A DNA stretch of 33,754 bases, taken from NCBI GenBank assembly GCA_915066865.1, contig CAJZEE010000013.1, positions 1-33,754 of the forward strand, in the 5' to 3' direction. A program made the position numbers and the translations under genes. Below the pieces are notes generated by a model. It was not told the DNA's origin. It did no database searches and saw only the letters and a program-made list of their open reading frames with translations. Below, piece by piece: positions 18,032 to 26,955 of this stretch. The first letter of the stretch is position 1. Every line of letters starts with the position of its first letter. The DNA comes from an uncultured Veillonella sp. (lineage in GTDB: Bacteria > Bacillota > Negativicutes > Veillonellales > Veillonellaceae).

Positions 18032-18880
18032 TTAACGTTCTACAATATTATATACATCCCGGCGGGAAACGTTAAAACGCTTTGCCACCTGGCGAATAGC
18101 TTCTTTTTTAGGTACCCCAGTATCTACAAGGGCTTGCACAGCATCTTCATAAGATACTGGTTCATCCAACACTTCACTAGTATCGGACTCCACTGTATCA
18201 GCACCGCTTACGATGAGGACGAATTCACCTTTATAGGTGAGCTGTTCTAAATTCTTTACAAGGTTTTCCAGATCCGTGCGTACAAAGGTTTCAAACTTCT
18301 TCGTCAGTTCCCTTGCCACCGTTATGGAGCGATTACCAAAGACTTCATACATATCTTGTAAAACCTCTTGTAGTCGATGCGGGGCTTCGTAAAATAGCAA
18401 GGTTCCCATCACTTGTGAAAGTCTTTTTAATTCTTCAATACGATGTTTCCCTCGTTTAGGCAAGAACCCTGCAAAGGTAAAGGATTTAGTATCTAAACCT
18501 GATGCAATAAGTGCTGTTAACGCCGCATTGGCTCCTGGTAATGGAACTACAGCTATGCCTTCTTCAATGGCCTTTGTTACAAGGTCTGCCCCTGGATCAG
18601 AAATAGCAGGCATACCCGCATCACTAACGCAAGCAATCGACTGTCCTTCTAACAAAAGTTCCAAAATATAAGCACCTTTTTCCTCCTTATTATGTTCATG
18701 ATAAGAAATCAAAGGCTTTTTAATATCAAAATGTTTTAACAATATGCCCGTATGACGTGTATCCTCAGCCGCGATAGCATCTACCTCACCCAAAATACGA
18801 ACAGATCGATACGTCATATCTTCTAAATTACCAATCGGTGTAGGCACCAAGTATAATGTGCCCCATTCATTATCGTTCAT
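18032..18880 (-). CDS. rsmI: 16S rRNA (cytidine1402-2'-O)-methyltransferase
   Basis: 282 residues, tetrapyrrole-methylase fold. RsmI 2'-O-methylates C1402 in the decoding centre. Motifs: YLVPTPIGNLEDMTYRSV at the N-terminus, AEDTRHTGILLKHF, SDAGMPAISDPG and PLPGANAALTALIASGL. The C-terminal segment VPKKEAIRQVAKRFNVSRRD resembles the small helical tail of the family. The start at 18880 fits the family N-terminus; the AAGGAGGTG upstream is about 12 bases away, somewhat far. A longer reading to 18949 only adds sequence overlapping the preceding gene. It overlaps that gene by 11 bases and corresponds to B. subtilis yabC. Confidence 0.95.
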   Translation of the reverse strand: MNDNEWGTLYLVPTPIGNLEDMTYRSVRILGEVDAIAAEDTRHTGILLKHFDIKKPLISYHEHNKEEKGAYILELLLEGQSIACVSDAGMPAISDPGADLVTKAIEEGIAVVPLPGANAALTALIASGLDTKSFTFAGFLPKRGKHRIEELKRLSQVMGTLLFYEAPHRLQEVLQDMYEVFGNRSITVARELTKKFETFVRTDLENLVKNLEQLTYKGEFVLIVSGADTVESDTSEVLDEPVSYEDAVQALVDTGVPKKEAIRQVAKRFNVSRRDVYNIVER

Positions 18881-19595
18881 ACCAAGAGGACACCTCCTTC
18901 GTGTACACATTCGTTTTTTTGTAAACGATGAGTGGTGGCTCAAGTACAAGACCTGCCTGACCTTGAAAAATAGACTCTATCAAAACTAATTTTGCTGGTT
19001 TATCTAGCATACCATGAACAAACCGAATTCGTTTTGCTTGAAAGTTAAACCTTTCTAGTTCATGTAATACATATTGCAAGCGACTAGCACTATAAATCAT
19101 CCACAAGCGACCTTTACATTTAATAAAAGACTGTACCGCTTTCAGAACATCACATAAAGTTGTATGTCCATCATGAAGTGCTAAAGTACGCTCTTCAGAT
19201 GTAGGCTTTGCACCGCTTTCACAATCATAAAAAGGGGGATTAACAATAACACCATCAAAAGGCTTATCTTGTATATCTCGATATGTCATATGCCGATAAT
19301 CACCACATAACATATTTACCACATCTTGTTTACGATTATGTTCTACGCTACGCTTAGCCAACTCAACGAGAGTTTCATTAATTTCTATACCTGTAATATG
19401 ACCTGCCCCTAATGACGTACCTATAAGCGGCATAACCCCTGACCCCGTTCCAAGATCAACATAGGTATGACGACCATTAAAACGACAAAAATGAATGAGT
19501 GCTATGGCGTCAAAGGAAAAGCGAAACATATCAGAACGCTGATAAATCTGTAAGCCATCGATAATTAAATCATCAAGTCGTTCTTGATCATTCAT
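18870..19595 (-). CDS. TrmN6-like SAM-dependent methyltransferase (YabB/YfiC family)
   Basis: 241 residues, Rossmann-fold methyltransferase. SAM-binding motif I is YVDLGTGSGVMPLI, and the amino-methylating motif is VNPPFYDCESG (NPPF/Y type, typical of N6-adenine methylation). E. coli YfiC/TrmN6 modifies A37 of tRNA1(Val); the B. subtilis homologue YabB occupies the same position upstream of yabC. The N-terminal region (LIIDGLQIYQRSDMFRFSFDAIALIHF) fits that family. It overlaps ricT by 8 bases and rsmI by 11, so it sits in a translationally coupled chain. The exact tRNA target is inferred. Confidence 0.88.
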   Translation of the reverse strand: MNDQERLDDLIIDGLQIYQRSDMFRFSFDAIALIHFCRFNGRHTYVDLGTGSGVMPLIGTSLGAGHITGIEINETLVELAKRSVEHNRKQDVVNMLCGDYRHMTYRDIQDKPFDGVIVNPPFYDCESGAKPTSEERTLALHDGHTTLCDVLKAVQSFIKCKGRLWMIYSASRLQYVLHELERFNFQAKRIRFVHGMLDKPAKLVLIESIFQGQAGLVLEPPLIVYKKTNVYTKEVSSWYER

Positions 19596-20433
19596 CAGGC
19601 AATGCCACCTCGGACCATTTCAAATCGATAGTACGGCCCGCTTCGAGCTGTACCTTTACAGTATGCTTATGATGATTTACCTTTAAAACTTTACCAATAC
19701 CTTCATCGGTAACAACCTCCTTACCAATGCCAGGAGGTGCTATATCTTGAGGAGATTGAGTGCGTTCCTTCTTCACATATAGGTCGCCACCTTTTTTATA
19801 TAAATCATCTTCATAGTTAAGACAACACATCAATCGACCACATACACCAGAAATCTTCGTAGGATTTAAGCTCAAATTTTGATCCTTTGCCATGCGAATC
19901 GATACAGGCGTAAAGTCACCTAAGAAATTTGAACAACACAAAGGTCGACCACAAGCACCAATACCATTTAGTACTTTAGCCTCATCACGGACACCTACTT
20001 GGCGTAACTCGATGCGCGTTCTAAATATAGTTGCCAAATCTTTAACGAGCTCACGGAAGTCAATACGGCCATCTGCAGTAAAGAAGAATATAATCTTATT
20101 CATATCAAATGTGTATTCCACATTGATAAGTTTCATCGGTAACTTGCGTTTTTCAATTTTTTCGAGACAAATTTCAAAGGCTTTTTCTTCGCGCTCTTTA
20201 TTCTTCTCGATTTGTTTCAAATCCTTAGACGTCGCCTGTCTAATAACAGGCTTCACAGGGGCAACAACAGAATCTTCATAGACCTCTTTAGGTCCAATCA
20301 CAACTGTGCCGTATTCTACACCACGTGCTGTTTCAACGATAACTCCATCCCCAACGGATAGTTCTAATTGTTCAGGCTGAAAATAATAAATCTTTCCCGC
20401 CTTTTTAAAGCGTACGCCAACTATGGTTAGCAT
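19588..20433 (-). CDS. ricT: PSP1-domain protein RicT (YaaT)
   Basis: 281 residues with the PSP1 domain. Cysteines characteristic of RicT are present in CGRPLCCSNFLG and VCGRLMCCLNYEDD; in B. subtilis the Ric complex (RicT with RicA/YmcA and RicF/YlbF) carries [4Fe-4S] clusters and promotes RNase Y-dependent mRNA maturation. Those partners are not encoded in this window. The start has GGAGGAGG 5 bases upstream and follows the holB stop directly. The gene lies between holB and the YabB-like gene as in B. subtilis, but yabA, which follows yaaT there, is missing. Function in this diderm organism is inferred from the family. Confidence 0.92.
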   Translation of the reverse strand: MLTIVGVRFKKAGKIYYFQPEQLELSVGDGVIVETARGVEYGTVVIGPKEVYEDSVVAPVKPVIRQATSKDLKQIEKNKEREEKAFEICLEKIEKRKLPMKLINVEYTFDMNKIIFFFTADGRIDFRELVKDLATIFRTRIELRQVGVRDEAKVLNGIGACGRPLCCSNFLGDFTPVSIRMAKDQNLSLNPTKISGVCGRLMCCLNYEDDLYKKGGDLYVKKERTQSPQDIAPPGIGKEVVTDEGIGKVLKVNHHKHTVKVQLEAGRTIDLKWSEVALPDE

Positions 20434-21474
20434 TTAATCCTCCTCCCGAGCATCATGAAGGGCGATACTAAGACCGTCCACCACGAGAGCGGTTTTTATA
20501 TGTAAGCGCAAAGCCCGTTCTGCTTGCAATGTTTCAGTAACAACCTCTGACAATGCTTGCATGGACCAGCGCGGTAATAATCGTAATAATTGAGTTTTGT
20601 ATATAGGTACTTGTAATTGCGTGTCTTGAGCCCCCATTTTAAGAGCCATCATATCTCTACTTACAAGGCGTAGCCAGCGCATCAATTCCGTTAGGTTTTC
20701 ACGAGATAAGCTTTCACAAGCTAAGGAAATCATAGTAAACCATCGCGTTTCAAAAGCTAATATGTCCATCACCTTAACGGCTAACTCTAGCATTTCAATG
20801 CGACCTTGTGTCGCCAGTTTTTCCACCAATTGTGGATTACCATGGCCAGCTAATAAAGCCTGTTCTATATCACCGGTAATTCCACGCGCTACAAGAGCGG
20901 TACGAATCGTATCTACATCAACACTGTTAAAACCAACTCCCATACATCTAGAAATGATGGTAGGCAATACGGTGTTAATCTTGTTCGTAATAATGATGAA
21001 GTACACCTGTTCAGGTGGCTCCTCAATGGTTTTTAGCATAGCATTTGCCATAACTGCATTGGCTGTGTGAAAGTCCTCCACAATGACAACGCGGTTCCCA
21101 TTGCCCGCCACAGACAGATGATCTTGTAATAATGAATACCACTGCTCTACCTTTAAGGTTGTTTTCATAGGGCGAATCCAAAAGGCATCACCCTTATCCA
21201 TATAGATAGGTAATCCTTCGGCTTCGATACGTTTTTCCGTATCCCCATTTGCTAAACGGGCTTCCTTAACCTCTGCTAAATAAGATTCCCCCTTAGGTTG
21301 AGAGAATACTTGACGCCCTAGTAATAAAGACGCTAAGCCTATGGCCATATCTAGCTTGCCAAGACCAGATTCGCCATAAAACAAGAGACTATGAGGTAAT
21401 GCATTACGACTTACAAGTTCAGATAGGTGTGCCTTAATCGAATCTTGACCAATTATAGAATCAAAATATGTCAT
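20434..21474 (-). CDS. holB: DNA polymerase III delta' subunit
   Basis: 346 residues, clamp-loader AAA+ protein. The N-terminus has the RFC/DnaX-like opening FDSIIGQDSIKAHL and LPHSLLFYGESGLGK (27-40); the P-loop Lys40 is followed by Leu-Asp rather than Thr/Ser, in keeping with delta' not acting as an ATPase. EEPPEQVYFIIITN and ISRCMGVGF match the box around the sensor/arginine region. The start at 21474 has AGGAGG 4 bases upstream; the in-frame TTG five codons earlier lies at the edge of that ribosome binding site. It heads the holB-ricT-trmN6-rsmI-metG-tatD run and follows the tmk terminator, so its own promoter is expected in 21475-21517. Confidence 0.93.
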   Translation of the reverse strand: MTYFDSIIGQDSIKAHLSELVSRNALPHSLLFYGESGLGKLDMAIGLASLLLGRQVFSQPKGESYLAEVKEARLANGDTEKRIEAEGLPIYMDKGDAFWIRPMKTTLKVEQWYSLLQDHLSVAGNGNRVVIVEDFHTANAVMANAMLKTIEEPPEQVYFIIITNKINTVLPTIISRCMGVGFNSVDVDTIRTALVARGITGDIEQALLAGHGNPQLVEKLATQGRIEMLELAVKVMDILAFETRWFTMISLACESLSRENLTELMRWLRLVSRDMMALKMGAQDTQLQVPIYKTQLLRLLPRWSMQALSEVVTETLQAERALRLHIKTALVVDGLSIALHDAREED

Positions 21475-21517
21475 AGTGCCTCCTATCAATACATGCTCAA
21501 TATTAATATTATATAGG

Positions 21518-21549
21518 AAAAAGGCGACTTTTAAAAGAGTCGCCTTTTT
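21518..21549 (-). terminator. intrinsic terminator of decarboxylase-tmk
   Basis: A perfect 12-bp stem (AAAAAGGCGACT / AGTCGCCTTTTT) with an 8-base loop, beginning one base past the tmk stop. It separates tmk from holB, so the holB operon likely has its own promoter or depends on leak-through. Confidence 0.85.
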
Positions 21550-22236
21550 CTAAGGTAGTAGATTTTCTACTACACTATATACATCATTATGAATTTCTTC
21601 AATAGTACGCAACGTATACTGACTAGACTTAGCTTTATAAGCACAAGGTATGCGGTGCCATTGATAACGCTTTACTAATTCTTCATACGCACCGTGAACG
21701 GCTACTAAATATGCATGATTTCCTTCGTGAATATCACCAGTATTGCCTCCTGTTTTACCAGTGCGCTCCGCCATAAGGGCTTCGCTCACTTCAAGGGGCA
21801 TATCCAAAAGGCACACCGCATCAGGTTTAGGCAAGCCAAATTTTTGGAACTCAAAATCTTCAAGCCAATCTAAAAATGCAGTGCGTTCCTTCGGATCATC
21901 GTATTTTACCATTTGGTGCACCATGTTAGACGTTGTATAACGATCTGCAATGATGATACCCCCATTTTTGTAAAACTGTTCCCAATCAGTTCTAAAGGAA
22001 GCAAATCGATCGATAGCGTACATGGAGCTTGCCACATAAGGATTTACATCATGTACATCCTTACCAAATTCACCAGCTAAATACATTTTAATAGGCATAG
22101 CGGCGCCGCTATCATAATTTGGAAAGCTCACAGACTTAACGGCATGCCCTTCTTTGGTTAAGCGTTCTACTAAGAGTTTAGTTTGTGTAGCCTTACCGCT
22201 GCCATCTCCGCCTTCTAATATAATCAAAGTCCCCAT
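21550..22236 (-). CDS. tmk: thymidylate kinase
   Basis: 228 residues. Phosphorylates dTMP to dTDP. The P-loop is EGGDGSGKAT (8-17), with Ala where many have Ser before the Thr, a form seen in clostridial-type kinases. The DR(Y/F) motif is DRYTTSNMVHQ, and the LID-like region is around AERTGKTGGNTGDIHE. The start at 22236 is chosen for AGGAG 5 bases upstream; a longer reading to 22257 overlaps the decarboxylase end and lacks a ribosome binding site. It lies 8 bases after the decarboxylase, matching yaaO-tmk in B. subtilis. A different deoxynucleoside monophosphate specificity is possible but unlikely. Confidence 0.92.
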   Translation of the reverse strand: MGTLIILEGGDGSGKATQTKLLVERLTKEGHAVKSVSFPNYDSGAAMPIKMYLAGEFGKDVHDVNPYVASSMYAIDRFASFRTDWEQFYKNGGIIIADRYTTSNMVHQMVKYDDPKERTAFLDWLEDFEFQKFGLPKPDAVCLLDMPLEVSEALMAERTGKTGGNTGDIHEGNHAYLVAVHGAYEELVKRYQWHRIPCAYKAKSSQYTLRTIEEIHNDVYSVVENLLP

Positions 22237-22244
22237 AATTACTC

Positions 22245-23720
22245 CTATAATACCCAAATTGTTTCCAATGTCATATCATCAGCACCATTCGGTACAAAAC
22301 CTAAAGCTTTGCGATTCTCTATATATTGTAACACAGAGGCACTAATCTCTTCACCTACTGCTACACAGGGAATACCTGGTGGATAATAAGCAATTGTCTC
22401 CCCTGCAATGCGATGAAGTGCTTCTTTTAAAGGTACTTGCTCACGATTTGCATACATAGCATTACGAGGGGTTATGCGCACAATAGGCGCTGGCAGCAGC
22501 GCAGAATCTTTACTAATGTCTTGCAATTGCTCTTCCTCTGTTTTATTAAATTCTTTAAATGCACGTAACACCTTTTCACTTACAGCTTGTACAGCCTTAA
22601 TAAGAGCAGTTACAGACTCGTTTGTATCACCTATGGTAATGAGCACTAGCACATGATGAGCTTGTACTAACTCCACCTCAATATGATATTCTCGTAACAT
22701 CCGTTCAAAAGCAACGCCTGTGAGCCCTAATTCTTTAGCATCAATCAGCACCTTAGTACAATCATAATTTATTACCCGCTCTTGAATATCTGTATATTCC
22801 ATAGTAGCAATACCAGAAATTTTATTGAGTTCCTCACGTAAGTACATACTCAACTCTACTGCACGACTTACTAAATCATTACCTGCTGTGGCTAATTGAT
22901 GGCGCGCCATATCTAAGGAAGCAAGGAAAATATAGTTTGGACTCGTACTTTGTAGCATTTGATGCATTTGCGTAATACGCCGCTTATCAATTTTTTTACC
23001 TTGCCCTAATAGCCAAGATGTTTGTGTCAAAGAGCCAACAGATTTATGTGTACTTTGAGCCACCAAATCTGCTCCAGCCTCTATAGCCTCTATAGGTAAA
23101 CTTTCAGAGAACGGCAAATGAGGCCCATGAGCTTCATCAACAAGTACAATAAGTCCCCGCTTATGAGCCTCTTGTATGATATTAACAATATCTATGCCCA
23201 CGCCATAATAGTTTGGATACACTAAAAGAATCGCCTTTGCCTCTGGATGTGCATCCATTGATTTGATAGCATTTTCTAATGATACACCTAGTGGAATTCC
23301 CCAGCGTTCATCAAAATCACAGTCCATATATACTGGTTTGGCTCCTGAGAGGACAAGCCCACTAATAACGGAACGATGTGCTTCTCGAGGAATGATAATG
23401 ATTTCATCAGGCCCTACAGTCCCCATAATCATGGCTTCAATCAAAGCTGTAGTACCATTAATAGAAAACCAACAACAATCAGCTCCATATAACTCTGCTG
23501 TTAAGTCTTGCGCTTCTTTTAATTCCCGTTCAGGTTCATGTAAATCATCTAAAGCATACATAACACCTAAGTCATAGGGTAACGCTGGCCCCATCCAATT
23601 CTTTAATAGTTGAGGTGCTTCAACGCCTATCTTATGACCTGGCGTATGAAAGGGCACGAAATGTTGTTCTTTATATGATTCTAAAGCCTCTACAAAAGGC
23701 ATTTTTTCTTGATTACTCAT
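22245..23720 (-). CDS. Orn/Lys/Arg decarboxylase family protein (YaaO/SpeA-like)
   Basis: 491 residues, PLP-dependent fold-type I decarboxylase. Visible: FHTPGHK (24-30), LHEPERELKEAQDLTAELYG, SINGTTALIEAMI, VDEAHGPHLPF (194-204) and the Schiff-base lysine in STHKSVGSLTQ (Lys226), with the C-terminal domain ending in PPGIPCVAVGE. The family includes biosynthetic arginine and lysine decarboxylases that feed polyamine or cadaverine synthesis. Cadaverine attached to peptidoglycan is known in Veillonella and Selenomonas, so a lysine substrate would fit, but the sequence alone cannot tell. The position next to tmk matches B. subtilis yaaO. The start has only a modest GAGG ribosome binding site and lies 11 bases after a hairpin. 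Confidence 0.9.
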   Translation of the reverse strand: MSNQEKMPFVEALESYKEQHFVPFHTPGHKIGVEAPQLLKNWMGPALPYDLGVMYALDDLHEPERELKEAQDLTAELYGADCCWFSINGTTALIEAMIMGTVGPDEIIIIPREAHRSVISGLVLSGAKPVYMDCDFDERWGIPLGVSLENAIKSMDAHPEAKAILLVYPNYYGVGIDIVNIIQEAHKRGLIVLVDEAHGPHLPFSESLPIEAIEAGADLVAQSTHKSVGSLTQTSWLLGQGKKIDKRRITQMHQMLQSTSPNYIFLASLDMARHQLATAGNDLVSRAVELSMYLREELNKISGIATMEYTDIQERVINYDCTKVLIDAKELGLTGVAFERMLREYHIEVELVQAHHVLVLITIGDTNESVTALIKAVQAVSEKVLRAFKEFNKTEEEQLQDISKDSALLPAPIVRITPRNAMYANREQVPLKEALHRIAGETIAYYPPGIPCVAVGEEISASVLQYIENRKALGFVPNGADDMTLETIWVL

Positions 23721-23731
23721 ATGTACCTCGT

Positions 23732-23767
23732 AAAAAGGGCATGAATCTCAATGAGACTCATGCCCTT
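23732..23767 (-). terminator. intrinsic terminator of the purR/glmU-prs-pth group
   Basis: Stem AAGGGCATGA / TCATGCCCTT (10 bp), extended inside by TCTC/GAGA, with a T run on the minus strand. It starts 10 bases after the pth stop and ends 11 bases before the decarboxylase start. Confidence 0.85.
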
Positions 23768-23777
23768 ATGCATGTAT

Positions 23778-24356
23778 TTATCGCTGTGGACGACGTTTAG
23801 GATTGAATTGATTCATGCCTTTATCCATACCTACCTCTAAGGTGCCTAATACGGCTTTTACCGTATCCTTAATACCTTTTTGTACCTTCTCTTGCGACTC
23901 TTCACTAAATGGTGCTAAAACGTGATCAATGACAGTCCATTGTGGCAATGGACGTCCAATTCCTACGCGGAAACGAGGAAAATTTTCTGTTCCTATATGG
24001 GAAATTAAAGATTTAATCCCATTGTGTCCACCCGAACTACCATTTGGTCGAATACGCAACTTACCTATAGGTAAATCCATGTCATCATAGATACAATACA
24101 CATCAGATGGATCAATTTTGTAGTACCGCATTAACGGTCCTACAGACTCACCACTTAGATTCATAAATGTTTGCGGCTTTACAAGTAATACTTTCTCACC
24201 ATCTACGGTAATACTGCATACCTCAGCACGTTGCTCCTCTCTCCAAGGCGTGTGAGGGACACTATCGGCTATGGCATCAATAACCATAAATCCAATATTA
24301 TGTTTTGTCTTTTCGTATTGCTTGCCGGGGTTACCGAGGCCTACTACTAATTTCAA
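23778..24356 (-). CDS. pth: peptidyl-tRNA hydrolase
   Basis: 192 residues. Cleaves peptidyl-tRNA that drops off ribosomes. Family motifs: VGLGNPGKQYEKTKHNIGFM (5-24, with catalytic His19 and Asn9), PQTFMNLSGESV, YDDMDLPIGKLRIRPNGSSGGHNG and FPRFRVGIGRP. The C-terminal basic tail (NPKRRPQR) is seen in many Firmicute members. It starts 10 bases after prs with an AGGTGA ribosome binding site. The prs-pth pairing matches B. subtilis (prs-ctc-spoVC) with ctc missing. Confidence 0.97.
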   Translation of the reverse strand: MKLVVGLGNPGKQYEKTKHNIGFMVIDAIADSVPHTPWREEQRAEVCSITVDGEKVLLVKPQTFMNLSGESVGPLMRYYKIDPSDVYCIYDDMDLPIGKLRIRPNGSSGGHNGIKSLISHIGTENFPRFRVGIGRPLPQWTVIDHVLAPFSEESQEKVQKGIKDTVKAVLGTLEVGMDKGMNQFNPKRRPQR

Positions 24357-24366
24357 GAATCACCTA

Positions 24367-25320
24367 TTATTTATCAAACAAATTACTTACAGATACTTCA
24401 TGGAAGATACGCATAATTGCTTCACCCAACAATGGAGCTACGGATAATTGCGTAATATTTGGTAAGTTGCAATTTTCCGGCAATGGAATAGTATTAGTAA
24501 CGATAAGTTCCTTAATATTGGAATTTGCAATTCGTTCACTTGCCGGATCTGTCAACACTGCATGTGTAACAGCGGCGGTAACGGATTTAGCACCGAATTC
24601 TTCCAATGCTTTAGCACCTTCAACCAAGGATCCAGCCGTATCTACGATATCATCGATAACAATACAGTTTTTACCTGCCACATCACCGATGAGATTCATA
24701 ACTTTAGCCACACCTGGTTCAGGGCGTTTTTTCTCAATGATTGCAATCGGTGCACCAATGCGATCAGCCAAATCACGTGCTCTTGTAACACCGCCAAGGT
24801 CAGGAGATACAACGATAACATCTTCCATATTTTTTTCATTAATATATTTAGCCAAAATAGATGCGCCAAACAAATGATCTACAGGCACATCAAAGAAACC
24901 TTGAATTTGGCCTGCATGCAAATCAATTGTTACAAGACGTGTAATACCTGCCGTTTGCATCAAATTAGCTACTAACTTAGCTGTAATCGGCTCACGACCG
25001 CGAGTCTTACGGTCTTGGCGAGCATAGCCATAGTAAGGAACTACTGCAGTGATATGACGTGCAGAAGCGCGTTTTAACGCGTCAGCCATAACCATGAGTT
25101 CCATTAAATTATCATTTACAGGATAGCTAGTTGGTTGAATGATAAATACATCTTTGCCACGTACGCTTTCATCAATCATTATTTGTACTTCGCCATTGTT
25201 AAAACGACCTACAAATGCTTCACCTAAAGGCAACCCTAAATAATCACAAATTTCCTTTGCCAATGCAGGATTTGCATTACCTGTGAAAATCTTGAGTTTT
25301 TTGCCGTCTTCAAATGCCAT
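24367..25320 (-). CDS. prs: ribose-phosphate pyrophosphokinase
   Basis: 317 residues, standard class I PRPP synthetase length. It makes PRPP from ribose 5-phosphate and ATP for purine, pyrimidine, histidine and NAD synthesis. Motifs: GNANPALAKEICDYLG, the YYGYARQDRK segment, DLHAGQIQGFFD, PDLGGVTRARDLADR and the PRPP-binding loop VIDDIVDTAGSL. A GAAAGGG ribosome binding site precedes the ATG. It lies downstream of glmU with a 127-base A+T-rich gap where I see no terminator. PRPP is also the effector of PurR, encoded two genes upstream. Confidence 0.98.
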   Translation of the reverse strand: MAFEDGKKLKIFTGNANPALAKEICDYLGLPLGEAFVGRFNNGEVQIMIDESVRGKDVFIIQPTSYPVNDNLMELMVMADALKRASARHITAVVPYYGYARQDRKTRGREPITAKLVANLMQTAGITRLVTIDLHAGQIQGFFDVPVDHLFGASILAKYINEKNMEDVIVVSPDLGGVTRARDLADRIGAPIAIIEKKRPEPGVAKVMNLIGDVAGKNCIVIDDIVDTAGSLVEGAKALEEFGAKSVTAAVTHAVLTDPASERIANSNIKELIVTNTIPLPENCNLPNITQLSVAPLLGEAIMRIFHEVSVSNLFDK

Positions 25321-25447
25321 TTTGTTACCCTTTCATTTGCTCCTATACTGGTTACTTATCCATAATCTATACATTACAGATACACACTATTGCCTTTTTA
25401 TTGTATACTATTTTGACCTAATTGTGTTAAAAAATATGAGATTTTTT

Positions 25448-26821
25448 TTATTTCTTTTTGAAAGTATCCTCTGTTACCCAATTTTCTTTCACAATTTGCT
25501 TGCTACGACCTACCGCCAAGGCCTTATCTGGTACGTTTTTAGTAATAGTCGAGCCCGCACCTACATAGCTATAATTACCTATTGTTACAGGAGCAACTAA
25601 GTTACTATTACAACCAACAAATGCACCATCACCAATAGTCGTACGATGCTTAACTTTCCCATCATAATTTACGGTAATAGTGCCACAGCCAATATTAACA
25701 CCGGCCCCAACATCACTATCGCCGATATAGGAGAGATGTGGAAACTTGGTACCTTCCCCAACAATAGAGTTCTTAACCTCTACAAAGTTACCTACATGAA
25801 CCTTATTACCTAAAACTGTATTTGGACGCAAATGGACATATGGACCTACATCTACACCGTCTTTTACTTCACAGTCATGACCATAAGTAAAGTGGATAAT
25901 CGTATCATTGCCGACTTTTACATTCGTCAAACGAGTGTGTGGTCCAATTTCACAACGCTCACCAATCACGGTATCACCTTCAAGAATTGTACCAGGATGC
26001 AAAATTGTATCTGCACCTACTGTTACTTCAGGAGCCACATAGGTATTTTCAGGATCAATAATTGTTACGCCAGCAGTCATTAACTCAACATTTTTACGAT
26101 GTTTTAATATAGCTTCAGCCTCTGCTAATTGCAAACGTGAGTTTACACCTAAAGATTCTTCAAAATCCTTAGTCATGTATGCACTTACCTTGTCGCCACC
26201 ATTTACGAGAATACCAACTACATCAGTAATATACAATTCACCTTGGGCATTATCATCAGATAATTGATCTAAGCAAGGCCATAATTTTTTACTATCAAAA
26301 GCGTACATACCTGTATTTACTTCTTGAACCGCTAATTCTTCAGGTTTACCATCTTTCTGTTCTACGATACGAACTACAGAACCCGCTTCATTACGAATGA
26401 TACGTCCATAACCAGTTGGATCCGGCATATGAGCAGTTAAGATTGTAGCTGCTGCACCGGAATTTTTATGTTCTTTTAAAAGTGCTTCTAAACTTTCTTT
26501 TGTAACCAGGGGAGTATCACCGCATAACAATAAGATTGTACCATCATAATCACCAAGTACTGGTTGAGCCATCTTAACTGCATGACCTGTACCATTTTGT
26601 TCTTCTTGACGAACAAATTCAGCACGCTCTCCCAAGTAATTTTGTACTGCATCGCCACCAAAACCAACGATAACAACATCGCGATTGGTACCAATGGATT
26701 GAACCGTTTCAAGAACGCGTTCTACCATCGCCTTACCGCCGACCTTGTGTAACACTTTTGGCAATTTAGACTTCATACGCGTGCCCTTACCAGCAGCTAA
26801 AATAAGGCTTGCAATATTCAT
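25448..26821 (-). CDS. glmU: bifunctional N-acetylglucosamine-1-phosphate uridyltransferase / glucosamine-1-phosphate acetyltransferase
   Basis: 457 residues. It makes UDP-GlcNAc for peptidoglycan and lipid A. The N-terminal uridyltransferase domain (about 1-230) has LILAAGKGTRMKSKLPKVLH and LLLCGDTPLV. The C-terminal left-handed beta-helix acetyltransferase (about 250-457) has the hexapeptide repeats (IGERCEIGPHTRL, VGPYVHLRPNTVLG) and the active-site region HLSYIGDSDVGAGVNIGCG. AGGAGAT lies 4 bases before the ATG. It follows purR by 134 bases and has a candidate promoter of its own. The purR-glmU-prs order matches B. subtilis without spoVG. Confidence 0.97.
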   Translation of the reverse strand: MNIASLILAAGKGTRMKSKLPKVLHKVGGKAMVERVLETVQSIGTNRDVVIVGFGGDAVQNYLGERAEFVRQEEQNGTGHAVKMAQPVLGDYDGTILLLCGDTPLVTKESLEALLKEHKNSGAAATILTAHMPDPTGYGRIIRNEAGSVVRIVEQKDGKPEELAVQEVNTGMYAFDSKKLWPCLDQLSDDNAQGELYITDVVGILVNGGDKVSAYMTKDFEESLGVNSRLQLAEAEAILKHRKNVELMTAGVTIIDPENTYVAPEVTVGADTILHPGTILEGDTVIGERCEIGPHTRLTNVKVGNDTIIHFTYGHDCEVKDGVDVGPYVHLRPNTVLGNKVHVGNFVEVKNSIVGEGTKFPHLSYIGDSDVGAGVNIGCGTITVNYDGKVKHRTTIGDGAFVGCNSNLVAPVTIGNYSYVGAGSTITKNVPDKALAVGRSKQIVKENWVTEDTFKKK

Positions 26822-26919
26822 AGTAATCTCCTATCTGGTATCTCTTATATCTCTAAACCATTTTAAATATTATTATTTACGTCATTGTTTAGCCCATAGG
26901 TCAATACTCAATATAAACC

Positions 26920-26928
26920 ATTATATCA
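26920..26928 (-). promoter_or_regulatory. putative extended -10 promoter of glmU
   Basis: On the minus strand TGATATAAT, an extended -10 (TGn then TATAAT), about 100 bases upstream of glmU and just after the purR stop. No good -35 is seen, which extended -10 promoters tolerate. Read-through from purR remains possible, as no terminator is visible between them. Confidence 0.4.
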
Positions 26929-26955
26929 GCCTATAATCTTCCTAATATTAATGAT

